A stretch of DNA of 64,000 nt from Marinisporobacter sp. GTDB taxonomy: Bacteria > Bacillota > Clostridia > Peptostreptococcales > Thermotaleaceae. Of the stretch, positions 1-7,069 are shown piece after piece. Made by a program: the position numbers and the translations under genes. Below the pieces are notes generated by a model. That model worked only from the letters and a program-made list of their open reading frames with translations, searched no databases and had not been told where the DNA came from. Each line of letters starts with the position of its first letter. Within the stretch, counting starts at the first letter, position 1. Location: positions 233,494-297,493 of the forward strand of contig JAOARP010000053.1 of the NCBI GenBank assembly GCA_025210525.1, read 5' to 3'.

Positions 1-746
1 TAGCTGGGCACTTTAATGAACTAGCAACTAATTTTGACCATATTAAAAATTCTGCTGAGCATGTAATGCACACAAGTGAAACAAGTATGGGTATGGTGGA
101 TGAATTAAAAGAAAAAACAAAACTAAATAATGAAGGCACACAAGCTATTGAAGGGGCTATTGTTGATTTAGATAATCGTATCAAAGATATAGGAAATATA
201 TTAGAAACCATAGATGCTATTGCTGATCAAACAAACCTATTAGCACTCAATGCATCTATTGAAGCTGCGAGAGCAGGGGAAGCAGGGAAAGGCTTTACAG
301 TAGTTGCAGAGCAGATTAGAAAGCTTGCAGAAGAATCAAGTCTTTCTTCTCATGAGATTAAAGCAATCATTATGAATGTTCAAGATGAAAGTAATAATAC
401 AGTGGATATTATGAAAGAAGTAAAAGATAGATCAAAAGGACAAACAGCAGCTGTTGCAGAAGTATATGGATCTTTCGAAAAAATATCAGGAGAGGTGTAT
501 AGCATTACAGAAAAAATTGAAGAACTTAGTGATTTTGCAAATAAAATAAATGAGGAAAAAGATGTTATTGTAAAAGCTATAGAAAACATTTCAGCAGTAT
601 CTGAAGAAACAGCTGCATCAGCAGAAGAAGTAAATGCATCTATGCAAGAGCAAGCCATGGCAGTAGACCAAATTGCAGAAGCTGCTGATAAATTAGATCA
701 TTTGGCTATGAAGTTGAATGAAGAGATGAGTAGGTTTAAGGTATAA
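1..746 (+). CDS. Methyl-accepting chemotaxis protein, C-terminal part (5' truncated by window edge)
   Basis: The frame is open from base 3 to the stop at 746, so the gene begins upstream of the window; the ATG at 66 is internal. The visible ~247 residues are the cytoplasmic signalling hairpin of a chemoreceptor. The conserved tip reads [19 protein letters not shown], followed by the helix with [14 protein letters not shown] and a C-terminal stretch rich in A, E and S. This domain forms a long antiparallel coiled coil that contacts CheW and CheA. The sensing domain and membrane segments lie outside the window, so the ligand class is unknown. A strong terminator follows at once. Confidence 0.95.
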   Translation, partial: AGHFNELATNFDHIKNSAEHVMHTSETSMGMVDELKEKTKLNNEGTQAIEGAIVDLDNRIKDIGNILETIDAIADQTNLLALNASIEAARAGEAGKGFTVVAEQIRKLAEESSLSSHEIKAIIMNVQDESNNTVDIMKEVKDRSKGQTAAVAEVYGSFEKISGEVYSITEKIEELSDFANKINEEKDVIVKAIENISAVSEETAASAEEVNASMQEQAMAVDQIAEAADKLDHLAMKLNEEMSRFKV

Positions 747-943
747 AATAGAATATGTAAATGAGAAAAACCGAGATGAGGTGTGAACCGTATCTCGGTT
801 TTATTGACATCTGCTTTATGTTCTAAGGATTTGAGAATTTGGGTATTTTCTTTTACTTGACTATCTAATGTATCTAAGCGTTGAGTGATTTTCTTCTGAC
901 CTTTTACTAGTTCATTAAGGATATTTAGTATTTGTTTTTCCAA
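698..943 (-). pseudogene. Truncated coiled-coil protein remnant (or very small protein)
   Basis: A leftward frame starts at a TTG (941-943) preceded by AGGTGAAAACA. A GTG at 952 is the longer alternative. About 50 residues look like a real short coiled coil, with heptads around QRLDTLDSQVKENTQIL and LEHKADVNK. After that the frame runs into the antisense of the chemoreceptor terminator and tail, giving a hydrophobic non-protein-like end. The layout suggests the 5' half of a coiled-coil gene whose 3' half was lost. I do not recognise a named family. It could also be a functional ~80-aa protein. Confidence 0.4.
767..803 (+). terminator. Rho-independent terminator after the chemoreceptor
   Basis: The stem AAAACCGAGAT / ATCTCGGTTTT closes a loop of about 14 bases and ends in a T-rich tail. 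It sits 20 bases after the chemoreceptor stop. It also overlaps the 3' half of the leftward coiled-coil reading frame. Confidence 0.85.
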
Positions 944-1230
944 TGTTTTCACCTACTTTTCACATGTAAGGTCGTCGGTTTACTTATAATATATTATGAA
1001 TAGAAGTGGGTTCTCAAGGAAGAAAAAATTGAAAAATTTCACATATGTGTGGAGAGTGGATATCTTAAATAAAGATAAAATGTAAAAAGGAAACGAAAAA
1101 ACAAAGAATATAGTAAATTTATTACGAAAACAATCAGAAAGAAAATACTTAGAATATGAAAAACAATATATAATAGGTATAAGAAAAGACATAAAGCTAT
1201 TATAGTTTTATGTAAAGGAGTAGATATAAA

Positions 1231-1776
1231 GTGGATAAACTGAAAAAGCTAAAGGATTATATCAACAATAAAGAAATTTACTTGATGAAGGAAATATCTC
1301 CAAAAGAATTGTTGATATCCAAGGAAGTAAGAGATACATGTATGAAAAATAAATGTGGGCAGTATAATAATAATTTCATGTGTCCACCTTATGTGGGAAC
1401 AATAGAAGACTTTGAAGATAAGGTAAAACAATATATAAAGGGATTTTTAGTTTTGGTGAAAGATAAGATTTATGATCCATCAGAGCATGAAGCATTTTAT
1501 GTATCAGCAGACAAATTGCATGAAATTATGTTAGCTATTGAAAGCTATGGAAAGAAATTAGGATTTGATCAATCCTTTGCGTTTATAGGAGGTCATTGTA
1601 GACTTTGTAAAACATGTGCTGTTAGGTTAGGAAAGGAAAAATGTATAGAGCCTAAAAGGGCTAGACCTTCTTTAGAAGCAGTTGGGGTAGATGTGATAGG
1701 CACATGTAGTCAAGTAGGAATCCATATAGAATTTGAAAAGGATGAGGTTACATGGGTTGGGTGTCTGTTGATATAA
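1231..1776 (+). CDS. DUF2284 family predicted metal-binding protein
   Basis: The 181-aa protein starts at GTG 1231 behind AAAGGAG. It is cysteine-rich, with cysteines grouped as CMKNKCGQYNNNFMCPP (about residues 37-53), then CRLCKTC (about 124-130) and later single cysteines in EKCIEP, GTCSQ and GCLL. This is the pattern of DUF2284 proteins, which are predicted to bind metal or an Fe-S cluster. No enzymatic activity is established for the family. It is a single gene between the chemoreceptor terminator and the sigma-54 region, and nothing here ties it to a pathway. Confidence 0.8.
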   Translation: MDKLKKLKDYINNKEIYLMKEISPKELLISKEVRDTCMKNKCGQYNNNFMCPPYVGTIEDFEDKVKQYIKGFLVLVKDKIYDPSEHEAFYVSADKLHEIMLAIESYGKKLGFDQSFAFIGGHCRLCKTCAVRLGKEKCIEPKRARPSLEAVGVDVIGTCSQVGIHIEFEKDEVTWVGCLLI

Positions 1777-1794
1777 AAAAATATTTAGTATAAT
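1768..1794 (+). promoter_or_regulatory. Promoter-like element, near copy of the one at 6993
   Basis: TTGATA and TATAAT are separated by 15 bases at the very end of the DUF2284 gene. About 25 of 27 positions are identical to the element at 6993-7019 that precedes the sigma-54 activator gene. No gene starts directly behind it; the next gene begins at 2159 from a sigma-54 promoter. It may be a duplicated or orphaned promoter. Confidence 0.4.
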
Positions 1795-1909
1795 AGGGGT
1801 GTAATAAGGATCATGTGAAATGAAATCTAAAAGATAGGCGTGGGTATTGCAATGTTGTATAAAAAGTTAAAAAAAAGTGTGGTTCGCCAAAAAAGAGTTT
1901 GCTTAAAAT

Positions 1910-1945
1910 ATTATCAAAGTGATAATTTGCTATCATTTTGATAAT
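1910..1945. promoter_or_regulatory. Upstream activator sites 1 and 2 for the sigma-54 promoter (palindromes)
   Basis: Site 1 (1910-1926) is ATTATCAAAGTGATAAT. Site 2 (1929-1945) is the same motif in inverted orientation, ending ATTTTGATAAT. Both match the palindrome ATTATC-N5-GATAAT. Together they lie about 170-200 bp upstream of the -24/-12 element, which is usual spacing for enhancer-type activators. The binding protein is inferred to be the activator encoded at 7070-8812. Confidence 0.6.
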
Positions 1946-2041
1946 AAAAATTTTGTTGGGTACATTATTTGACAAAACAAGTTAAATAAAGAAGTTTTAT
2001 GGGGTATATATAATTAAATGGATATGGGAAAAAACATATAT

Positions 2042-2058
2042 ATTATCAAAATGATAAT
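2042..2058. promoter_or_regulatory. Upstream activator site 3 (perfect palindrome)
   Basis: ATTATCAAAATGATAAT is a perfect 6-5-6 inverted repeat and the third copy of the motif at 1910-1945. Its centre is about 65 bp before the -24 element of the sigma-54 promoter at 2108. The rest of the 1777-2158 gap is AT-rich with no supported gene. Confidence 0.6.
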
Positions 2059-2107
2059 ATATATGTTTTTTATTTCATAAAAACCTTTAAAAAAGGCGGT
2101 TTTGAAT

Positions 2108-2123
2108 TGGCATAGTATTTGCA
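2108..2123 (+). promoter_or_regulatory. Sigma-54 (-24/-12) promoter for the diaminopropionate module
   Basis: TGGCATAGTATTTGCA matches the TGGCAC-N5-TTGCA consensus, with GG and GC in exact register. The start codon of the lyase is about 36 bp further on, behind AGGAGGTG. With the palindromes upstream and a sigma-54 activator gene at the end of the cluster, this makes a coherent sigma-54 unit. The rpoN gene is not in this window. Confidence 0.85.
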
Positions 2124-2158
2124 ATATAATATTATGAATAATTTAGGAGGTGTAATAT

Positions 2159-3379
2159 ATGAAAAATCATATAGAAGAAGACGAAATAAAATTTATTGTA
2201 AAAGAACAAATAGGAGGTAAGTTACCGAATTTTTTGAATGAAGAAGAAGTAAAATGTGTAAGGAATTTTCACTTATCAATGGATGAATATAAAGCAACAC
2301 CGTTAGTAGCATTAGAAGAACTTGCAAAAAAATTAGGGGTTCATAAAATCTATGTTAAAGATGAATCTTATAGATTTGGATTAAATGCATTTAAAGGATT
2401 AGGAGGAACTTATTCAATAGCAAGATTATTATGTAAAAAACTTAATATTGATATTAAAGATGCTAGTTTTGAATACTTTAACCAACCTGAAATAAAAGAA
2501 AAAATTAAAGATATGGTATTTGTTACTGCAACAGATGGTAATCATGGAAGAGGGGTAGCTTGGGCTACAACGAAATTAGGATGCAAATCGGTGGTATATA
2601 TGCCAAAGGGATCTTCACTAACAAGACTTCAAGCTATTAGAGATGCTGGTGCGGAGGCTTCTATTACAGATTTTAACTATGATGATGCTGTAAGGATAGC
2701 CAAACAAAAGGCTGAAGAAAATGGATGGTATGTAGTTCAAGACACAGCGTGGGAAGGATATGAAGACATTCCTAACTGGATTACACAAGGTTATACAACA
2801 ATGGCAGATGAAGCTTTAGATCAGATGAAATTAGATGGTATTAAGAGGCCTACTCATGTATTCTTGCAAGCAGGGGTTGGATCTTTAGCAGGTGGTGTTT
2901 TAGGATATTATGCAAATGTTTTTAAAGATAAATGTCCTATAACGACTATAGTAGAACCAGAAAAAGCTGATTGTATATATAAATCTGCTTTAGCTAATGA
3001 TGGAAATCCACATTTTGTAACGGGAGATTTAGATACTATTATGGCAGGATTAGCTTGCGGAGAACCAAACCCAATTACTTGGAAAATTTTACAAGATTTT
3101 GCAAAAGCTTATGTATCATGTCCTGATTATGTATCTGCTAGAGGAATGAGAGTGTTAGCAAATCCTATAGGAAATGACAAAAAAGTAATAGCTGGTGAAT
3201 CAGGAGCAGTTGGTTTAGGATTTTTATCTCTATTAATAGAGAGAGAAACATTAAAACCATTAAAAGAAAAATTAGGTTTAGATGAAAATTCAGTAGTAAT
3301 TTGTTTTAATACAGAAGGAGATACAGATCCTGAACATTATGAAAAAATTGTTTATGATGGAAAAAATCCAAGTGTTTAG
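2159..3379 (+). CDS. dpaL: Diaminopropionate ammonia-lyase
   Basis: This 406-aa PLP enzyme of the tryptophan-synthase-beta fold splits 2,3-diaminopropionate into pyruvate and two ammonia, passing through an aminoacrylate intermediate. The PLP lysine is K79 in RFGLNAFKGLGGTYS. ATDGNHGRG (about 124-132) holds the conserved aspartate and the glycine-rich substrate loop. Family members such as YgeX of E. coli are about 400 aa. ATG 2159 follows AGGAGG. It is the first gene of the sigma-54 module and is followed by a YgeY-type hydrolase, RidA and a carrier. It is cytoplasmic. Confidence 0.93.
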   Translation: MKNHIEEDEIKFIVKEQIGGKLPNFLNEEEVKCVRNFHLSMDEYKATPLVALEELAKKLGVHKIYVKDESYRFGLNAFKGLGGTYSIARLLCKKLNIDIKDASFEYFNQPEIKEKIKDMVFVTATDGNHGRGVAWATTKLGCKSVVYMPKGSSLTRLQAIRDAGAEASITDFNYDDAVRIAKQKAEENGWYVVQDTAWEGYEDIPNWITQGYTTMADEALDQMKLDGIKRPTHVFLQAGVGSLAGGVLGYYANVFKDKCPITTIVEPEKADCIYKSALANDGNPHFVTGDLDTIMAGLACGEPNPITWKILQDFAKAYVSCPDYVSARGMRVLANPIGNDKKVIAGESGAVGLGFLSLLIERETLKPLKEKLGLDENSVVICFNTEGDTDPEHYEKIVYDGKNPSV

Positions 3380-3395
3380 GAATTTGAGATAAGTT

Positions 3396-3413
3396 CAGAA
3401 AGAATTCTTTCTG
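3396..3413. repeat. Perfect 18-bp palindrome after dpaL
   Basis: CAGAAAGAATTCTTTCTG is a perfect inverted repeat with no spacer, 16 bases after the dpaL stop. It lacks a T-tract, so it is not an obvious terminator. It may be a protein-binding site or an RNA processing or stability hairpin. Confidence 0.5.
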
Positions 3414-3450
3414 CATAAATATAGATAGGTATTTTCATGTTTTTACTTTA

Positions 3451-3501
3451 AAAGGTGATGATGAGAAGATAAGGAATAACATTGGGTTCATTATCACCTT
3501 C
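3451..3501 (+). other. Intercistronic stem-loop between dpaL and the hydrolase gene
   Basis: AAGGTGATGATGA pairs with TCATTATCACCTT across a ~23-base loop. No T-run follows, so it is more likely an RNA stability element or attenuator than a full terminator. The downstream genes may therefore be co-transcribed but at a different level. Confidence 0.4.
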
Positions 3502-3604
3502 ATATAAATTTAAATTTAGAGGTTCTCTATATAAGTTTTTAATAGGTTTGTTATTCATGCTATAAATTAATCATCTTAAGAAATATATGTGGGAGGTATT
3601 AATA

Positions 3605-4780
3605 ATGGAAATACAAGTTAAAAATATGTTAAAGGAATTGGAACCAGCATTAATAAAATTTACTCAAGACATCATAAGAATAAAAAGTATTACATGTGAA
3701 GAAAAAGAAGTAGCTTTGTTTATTAAAGAAAAAATGATAGAACTTGGATATGATGATGTAATAATAGATAAACTGGGAAATGTAATTGGAGTTATAGGAA
3801 ATGGTGAAACAAAAGTAATGTATGATTCTCATATAGATACAGTCACTGTTAATGATGAAGATGAGTGGAAATATGGAGCATTTTCTGGAGAAATTGTTGA
3901 TGGGAATATATATGGCAGAGGAACCGTTGATATGAAATCAGCTGTAGCAGCTACAGTATATGCAGGATATGCAATAAAGAAGCTTGGTCTTGATAAAGGG
4001 AAAACGATATATATTTCTACATCTGTAATGGAAGAAGATTATGATGGACAAGCATTATTGTATCTGTGCAAGGAAAACGATATTTATCCAGATTATGTAA
4101 TCATTTGTGAACCAAGCTCTATGAATTTAGCATTAGGTCATAGAGGAAGAGCACTGATTAAAATTAATACTACAGGTGTATCTGCCCATGGAAGTGCTCC
4201 AGAAAAAGGAGATAATGCTGTATATAAAATGAATGAAATCATTAAAAGAGTAGAGAAATTAGGGCAAGAGTTTATAAGTAGAGAAGGGGAAAAAGGTTCT
4301 GTAGCGCTTACAAAAATAGAAAGTGGAGCTGTTTCATTAAATGCAATTCCACCAACCTGTAGCATATATCTTGATAGAAGATTGATTATAGGAGAAGATA
4401 AACAATTTATTGCAAAAGAAATAGAAAAGTTAATAGAAGGTACAGGTGCAACTTGGGAAATTTATGATGAAGTGGGGAAGAGTTGGACTGATGAAAATTT
4501 AGTGTTACATTCTTTTTTACCAGCTTGGGAAATTCATAAGGATCATGAACTTACGAAAGCTTGTTTAAATGCGTATGGTGAGTTAAATGGAGAGGCACCT
4601 AAAATGTTCAAATGGGACTTTTGTACAAACGGCGTAGCAACAGCAGGAATACTAAATATACCTACAATTGGTATTGGTCCTGGGGATCCTAAACTTGCTC
4701 ACACTAGAGATGAACACTGTCCTTTATCTGATATTATAGAAGCTTGTGAATTCTATACTAACTTAGCAAAGCATTTATAA
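3605..4780 (+). CDS. ygeY: YgeY-family M20 metallohydrolase (selenium-metabolism-linked type)
   Basis: The start is ATG 3605, eight bases after GGGAGGT; an in-frame ATG at 3587 lies upstream of that site and is unlikely. The 391-aa protein is an M20-type zinc hydrolase. Metal-ligand motifs are DSHIDTV (about 76-82), GRGTVDMKSA, the EED of SVMEEDYDG and the C-terminal histidine in LAHTRDEHC. The middle part is the M20 dimerisation domain. Family members occur next to DpaL and are annotated as peptidase, deacetylase or carbamoyl-hydrolase; the true substrate is not established. By position it may release diaminopropionate from a conjugate. That is inference. Confidence 0.85.
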   Translation: MEIQVKNMLKELEPALIKFTQDIIRIKSITCEEKEVALFIKEKMIELGYDDVIIDKLGNVIGVIGNGETKVMYDSHIDTVTVNDEDEWKYGAFSGEIVDGNIYGRGTVDMKSAVAATVYAGYAIKKLGLDKGKTIYISTSVMEEDYDGQALLYLCKENDIYPDYVIICEPSSMNLALGHRGRALIKINTTGVSAHGSAPEKGDNAVYKMNEIIKRVEKLGQEFISREGEKGSVALTKIESGAVSLNAIPPTCSIYLDRRLIIGEDKQFIAKEIEKLIEGTGATWEIYDEVGKSWTDENLVLHSFLPAWEIHKDHELTKACLNAYGELNGEAPKMFKWDFCTNGVATAGILNIPTIGIGPGDPKLAHTRDEHCPLSDIIEACEFYTNLAKHL

Positions 4781-4845
4781 AAATTTAGTTAACTAATGAC
4801 ATTTAAAGTAAATAGTTACCAAAATATAAAAAAGGAGATGTTATT

Positions 4846-5223
4846 ATGAAAAAAATAGTAAATACTGAAAAAGCACCAAGTGCAATTGGACCATATTCTC
4901 AAGGAATCATACTAAAAGATGTGGTATTCACATCAGGACAACTCCCAATAATTGTTGAAACAGGAAAAATGCCAGGAACGATTGAAGAACAAACAAGAGC
5001 TTCTCTAAATAATGTAAAAGCTATTTTAGAGAAAGCCGGGTCAAGCTTAGGTCAAGTAGTAAAAACAACTGTATTTTTAAATGATATGAATGATTTTGCA
5101 GCAATGAATGAAGTATATAAAGAATTTTTTACAGAAAAATTTCCAGCAAGAAGTGCTATAGAAGTTGCTCGTTTACCGAAGGATGCTTTGGTAGAAATTG
5201 AGGTTATAGGACTTATTGGATAG
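4846..5223 (+). CDS. ridA: RidA family enamine/imine deaminase
   Basis: This 125-aa protein has the full RidA pattern: N-terminal APSAIGPYSQG, FTSGQLP, and C-terminal PARSAIEVARLPKDALVEIEVIG, with the arginine of PARSA that salt-bridges substrate. RidA hydrolyses 2-aminoacrylate and related enamines to ketoacid and ammonia. The placement is chemically sensible, because the lyase upstream generates 2-aminoacrylate. ATG 4846 follows AAGGAGATG. It is co-oriented and 65 bp behind the hydrolase gene. Confidence 0.95.
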   Translation: MKKIVNTEKAPSAIGPYSQGIILKDVVFTSGQLPIIVETGKMPGTIEEQTRASLNNVKAILEKAGSSLGQVVKTTVFLNDMNDFAAMNEVYKEFFTEKFPARSAIEVARLPKDALVEIEVIGLIG

Positions 5224-5301
5224 GTTAGTATATATGTAGTAAAAATCAATATGTGTATTTTATAATAATTATTTGAATTACCTTATACAAGGAGGATATC
5301 A

Positions 5302-6723
5302 ATGAAAAATACGGCTGAGTGTATAGCAGGAAAAAAAAGGTTTAAGTTACCCCATACGTTTATTTTATTAATGATAGTAGGTGCTGTTATTGCAGTACTT
5401 ACACACATTATTCCAGCAGGTGAGTTTGTAAGGGTACAAGGGCCAAATGGAAGAATGATGATTGACCCTGAATCATTTCATATAATTAATAGCAATCCAA
5501 CATCATTTTTTAAATATTTTGTTTCAATTCCCAAAGGCTTTGTTGCATCTGGATGGATTGTGGTTTTAACATTTTGTGTTGGTGGTGGTTTTTCTATTGT
5601 CAGAAAAACAGGTGTCATTGAAGTAGGTGTTAACAATATTGCCCATCGATTTTCAAGTAAAGGTATTATAATTGTTCCTATATTAATGTTTGTGTTTGCT
5701 ATGATAGATACATTCATAGGTATGCCAGAACTTTGTATGGTTTATGTTCCTATTATTTTACCTTTAGCATTGGCTCTAGGATATGACTCTATTACAGCTT
5801 GTGCTATTGCATTAGCAGGATCAGCAGCAGGATTTACTGCTGCACTAACAAACCCGTTCACTGTTGCAATTGCTCAAAAGATAGCTGGATTGCCTTTGTA
5901 TTCTGGAACTCAATATAGAATTGTATTTTTATTTTTCACAACAACTATTGGTGCTATCTATGTTTCTAGATATGCTAAAAAAGTAAAAAACAATCCACAA
6001 CTTAGTGCAATGTATGAAGATGATATTAAAAACAGAGAACTTTTATGCAAAGATACGGAATTCAAAACAACACTAACAACTAGACAAACTTTAGGTGGTG
6101 TTTCAGCAGTAATTCTTTTCTTTGTACTTATTGGTGGAGTATTTAAGCTTGGATGGGATATGCCAGAAATTGGTGCTATGTTTATTATAATAGGAATGGT
6201 ATCTGGTCTAGTAAGTGGTTTAACTGGTGATGAAATATGTGAATCGTTTGTTGATGGATGTAGAGATGTTTTAGTTGGGGCACTTATTATAGGTGTTGCT
6301 AGATCTATCAATGTTATTATGGAAGAAGCTCAAATTATTGATACGGTTATTAATAGCTTAGGCTCAATGGTAAAACAATTACCTACAGTGGCAACGCCTT
6401 TGGGAATGTTAAGTGTTCAAACATTTTTTAACTTTCTAATTCCTTCGGGAAGTGCTAAAACACTTATTACTATGCCTATAATGGCTCCTTTATCAGATAT
6501 TGTAGGTATTACTAGACAAACATCGATTTTGGCACTTCAAATTGGTGATGGATTATCAAATATTTTATGGCCAACAAGTGGTTATTTTATGGCAACGTTA
6601 GCTGTTGCTAAAGTGCCGTGGACAAAATGGGCAAAATTCTATTTTCCATTGTTCCTGATTTGGACTTCAGTAGGAGCGGTTTTCCTAGTTGTTGCGCACT
6701 TAATCAAATGGGGACCTTTTTAA
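5302..6723 (+). CDS. YfcC family (DcuC-like) membrane carrier
   Basis: This 473-aa integral membrane protein has about 12 hydrophobic segments and a YfcC/DcuC-superfamily signature, with HIIPAGEFVRV near the N terminus and GSAAGFTAALTNPFTVAIAQ in the middle. The family comprises carriers for dicarboxylates, amino acids or peptides. The substrate cannot be read from sequence. Its place behind dpaL-ygeY-ridA suggests import of the amino acid or conjugate that the module degrades. The RBS is AAGGAGGATATCAATG. It is the last gene of the unit before a terminator. Confidence 0.85.
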   Translation: MKNTAECIAGKKRFKLPHTFILLMIVGAVIAVLTHIIPAGEFVRVQGPNGRMMIDPESFHIINSNPTSFFKYFVSIPKGFVASGWIVVLTFCVGGGFSIVRKTGVIEVGVNNIAHRFSSKGIIIVPILMFVFAMIDTFIGMPELCMVYVPIILPLALALGYDSITACAIALAGSAAGFTAALTNPFTVAIAQKIAGLPLYSGTQYRIVFLFFTTTIGAIYVSRYAKKVKNNPQLSAMYEDDIKNRELLCKDTEFKTTLTTRQTLGGVSAVILFFVLIGGVFKLGWDMPEIGAMFIIIGMVSGLVSGLTGDEICESFVDGCRDVLVGALIIGVARSINVIMEEAQIIDTVINSLGSMVKQLPTVATPLGMLSVQTFFNFLIPSGSAKTLITMPIMAPLSDIVGITRQTSILALQIGDGLSNILWPTSGYFMATLAVAKVPWTKWAKFYFPLFLIWTSVGAVFLVVAHLIKWGPF

Positions 6724-6765
6724 ATCAATAAAATAGAAATATAAATCAGTACTTGTATAATAGAG

Positions 6766-6796
6766 CTATGGATGATACCTTGCGTATCATTCATAG
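6766..6796 (+). other. Stem-loop after the carrier gene
   Basis: CTATGGATGATAC pairs with GTATCATTCATAG (one mismatch) around CTTGC, 43 bases after the carrier stop. No immediate T-run follows, so termination is more likely at the next hairpin. Confidence 0.45.
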
Positions 6797-6883
6797 TCTA
6801 AAAATTAAATGTTTTTATTTTGTTAATAATTATTTCTAAAATATATATTACAATCCATAATGGAAAACTCTATGTGAGGTATT

Positions 6884-6922
6884 AAAAATAAGAATTAGAT
6901 TTTATCTAATTCTTATTTTTAT
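6884..6922. terminator. Terminator of the diaminopropionate module
   Basis: A perfect 17-bp stem (6884-6900 with 6904-6920) has a three-base loop, an A-run on the left and a T-run on the right. It could act in both directions. The rest of the 6724-7069 gap holds only the stem-loop at 6766 and the promoter at 6993. Confidence 0.85.
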
Positions 6923-6992
6923 AGTTTGTATGTAATTAGAATATAATGTATATAGAATGTAGAAGAGCGGAGATATATGGATTGAGTTTTTA

Positions 6993-7019
6993 TTGATATA
7001 CAAAAATATTTCGTATAAT
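6993..7019 (+). promoter_or_regulatory. Probable promoter of the sigma-54 activator gene
   Basis: TTGATA, 15 bases, then TATAAT, 50 bp before the start codon at 7070. The spacing is short for a SigA promoter. The same element, almost base for base, is at 1768-1794, which supports it being functional. Confidence 0.5.
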
Positions 7020-7069
7020 ATAAAAGTAGCAATGATTGTGTGAAAAGAAAAGAATTTGAGGTGAAGACA

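Noticed and set aside
980..1192. Leftward 70-codon frame rich in F, Y and I
   Set aside because: Composition is typical of antisense AT-rich DNA, with no RBS and no recognisable motif.
2042..2058. Palindrome considered as a Fur box
   Set aside because: It is ATTATC-N5-GATAAT, the reverse arrangement of the Fur motif GATAAT...ATTATC, and it is repeated upstream of a sigma-54 promoter.
2159..6723. Possible selenoprotein genes because YgeY is called selenium-linked
   Set aside because: No in-frame TGA with a downstream SECIS-like hairpin was seen; all frames in the module are intact without recoding.
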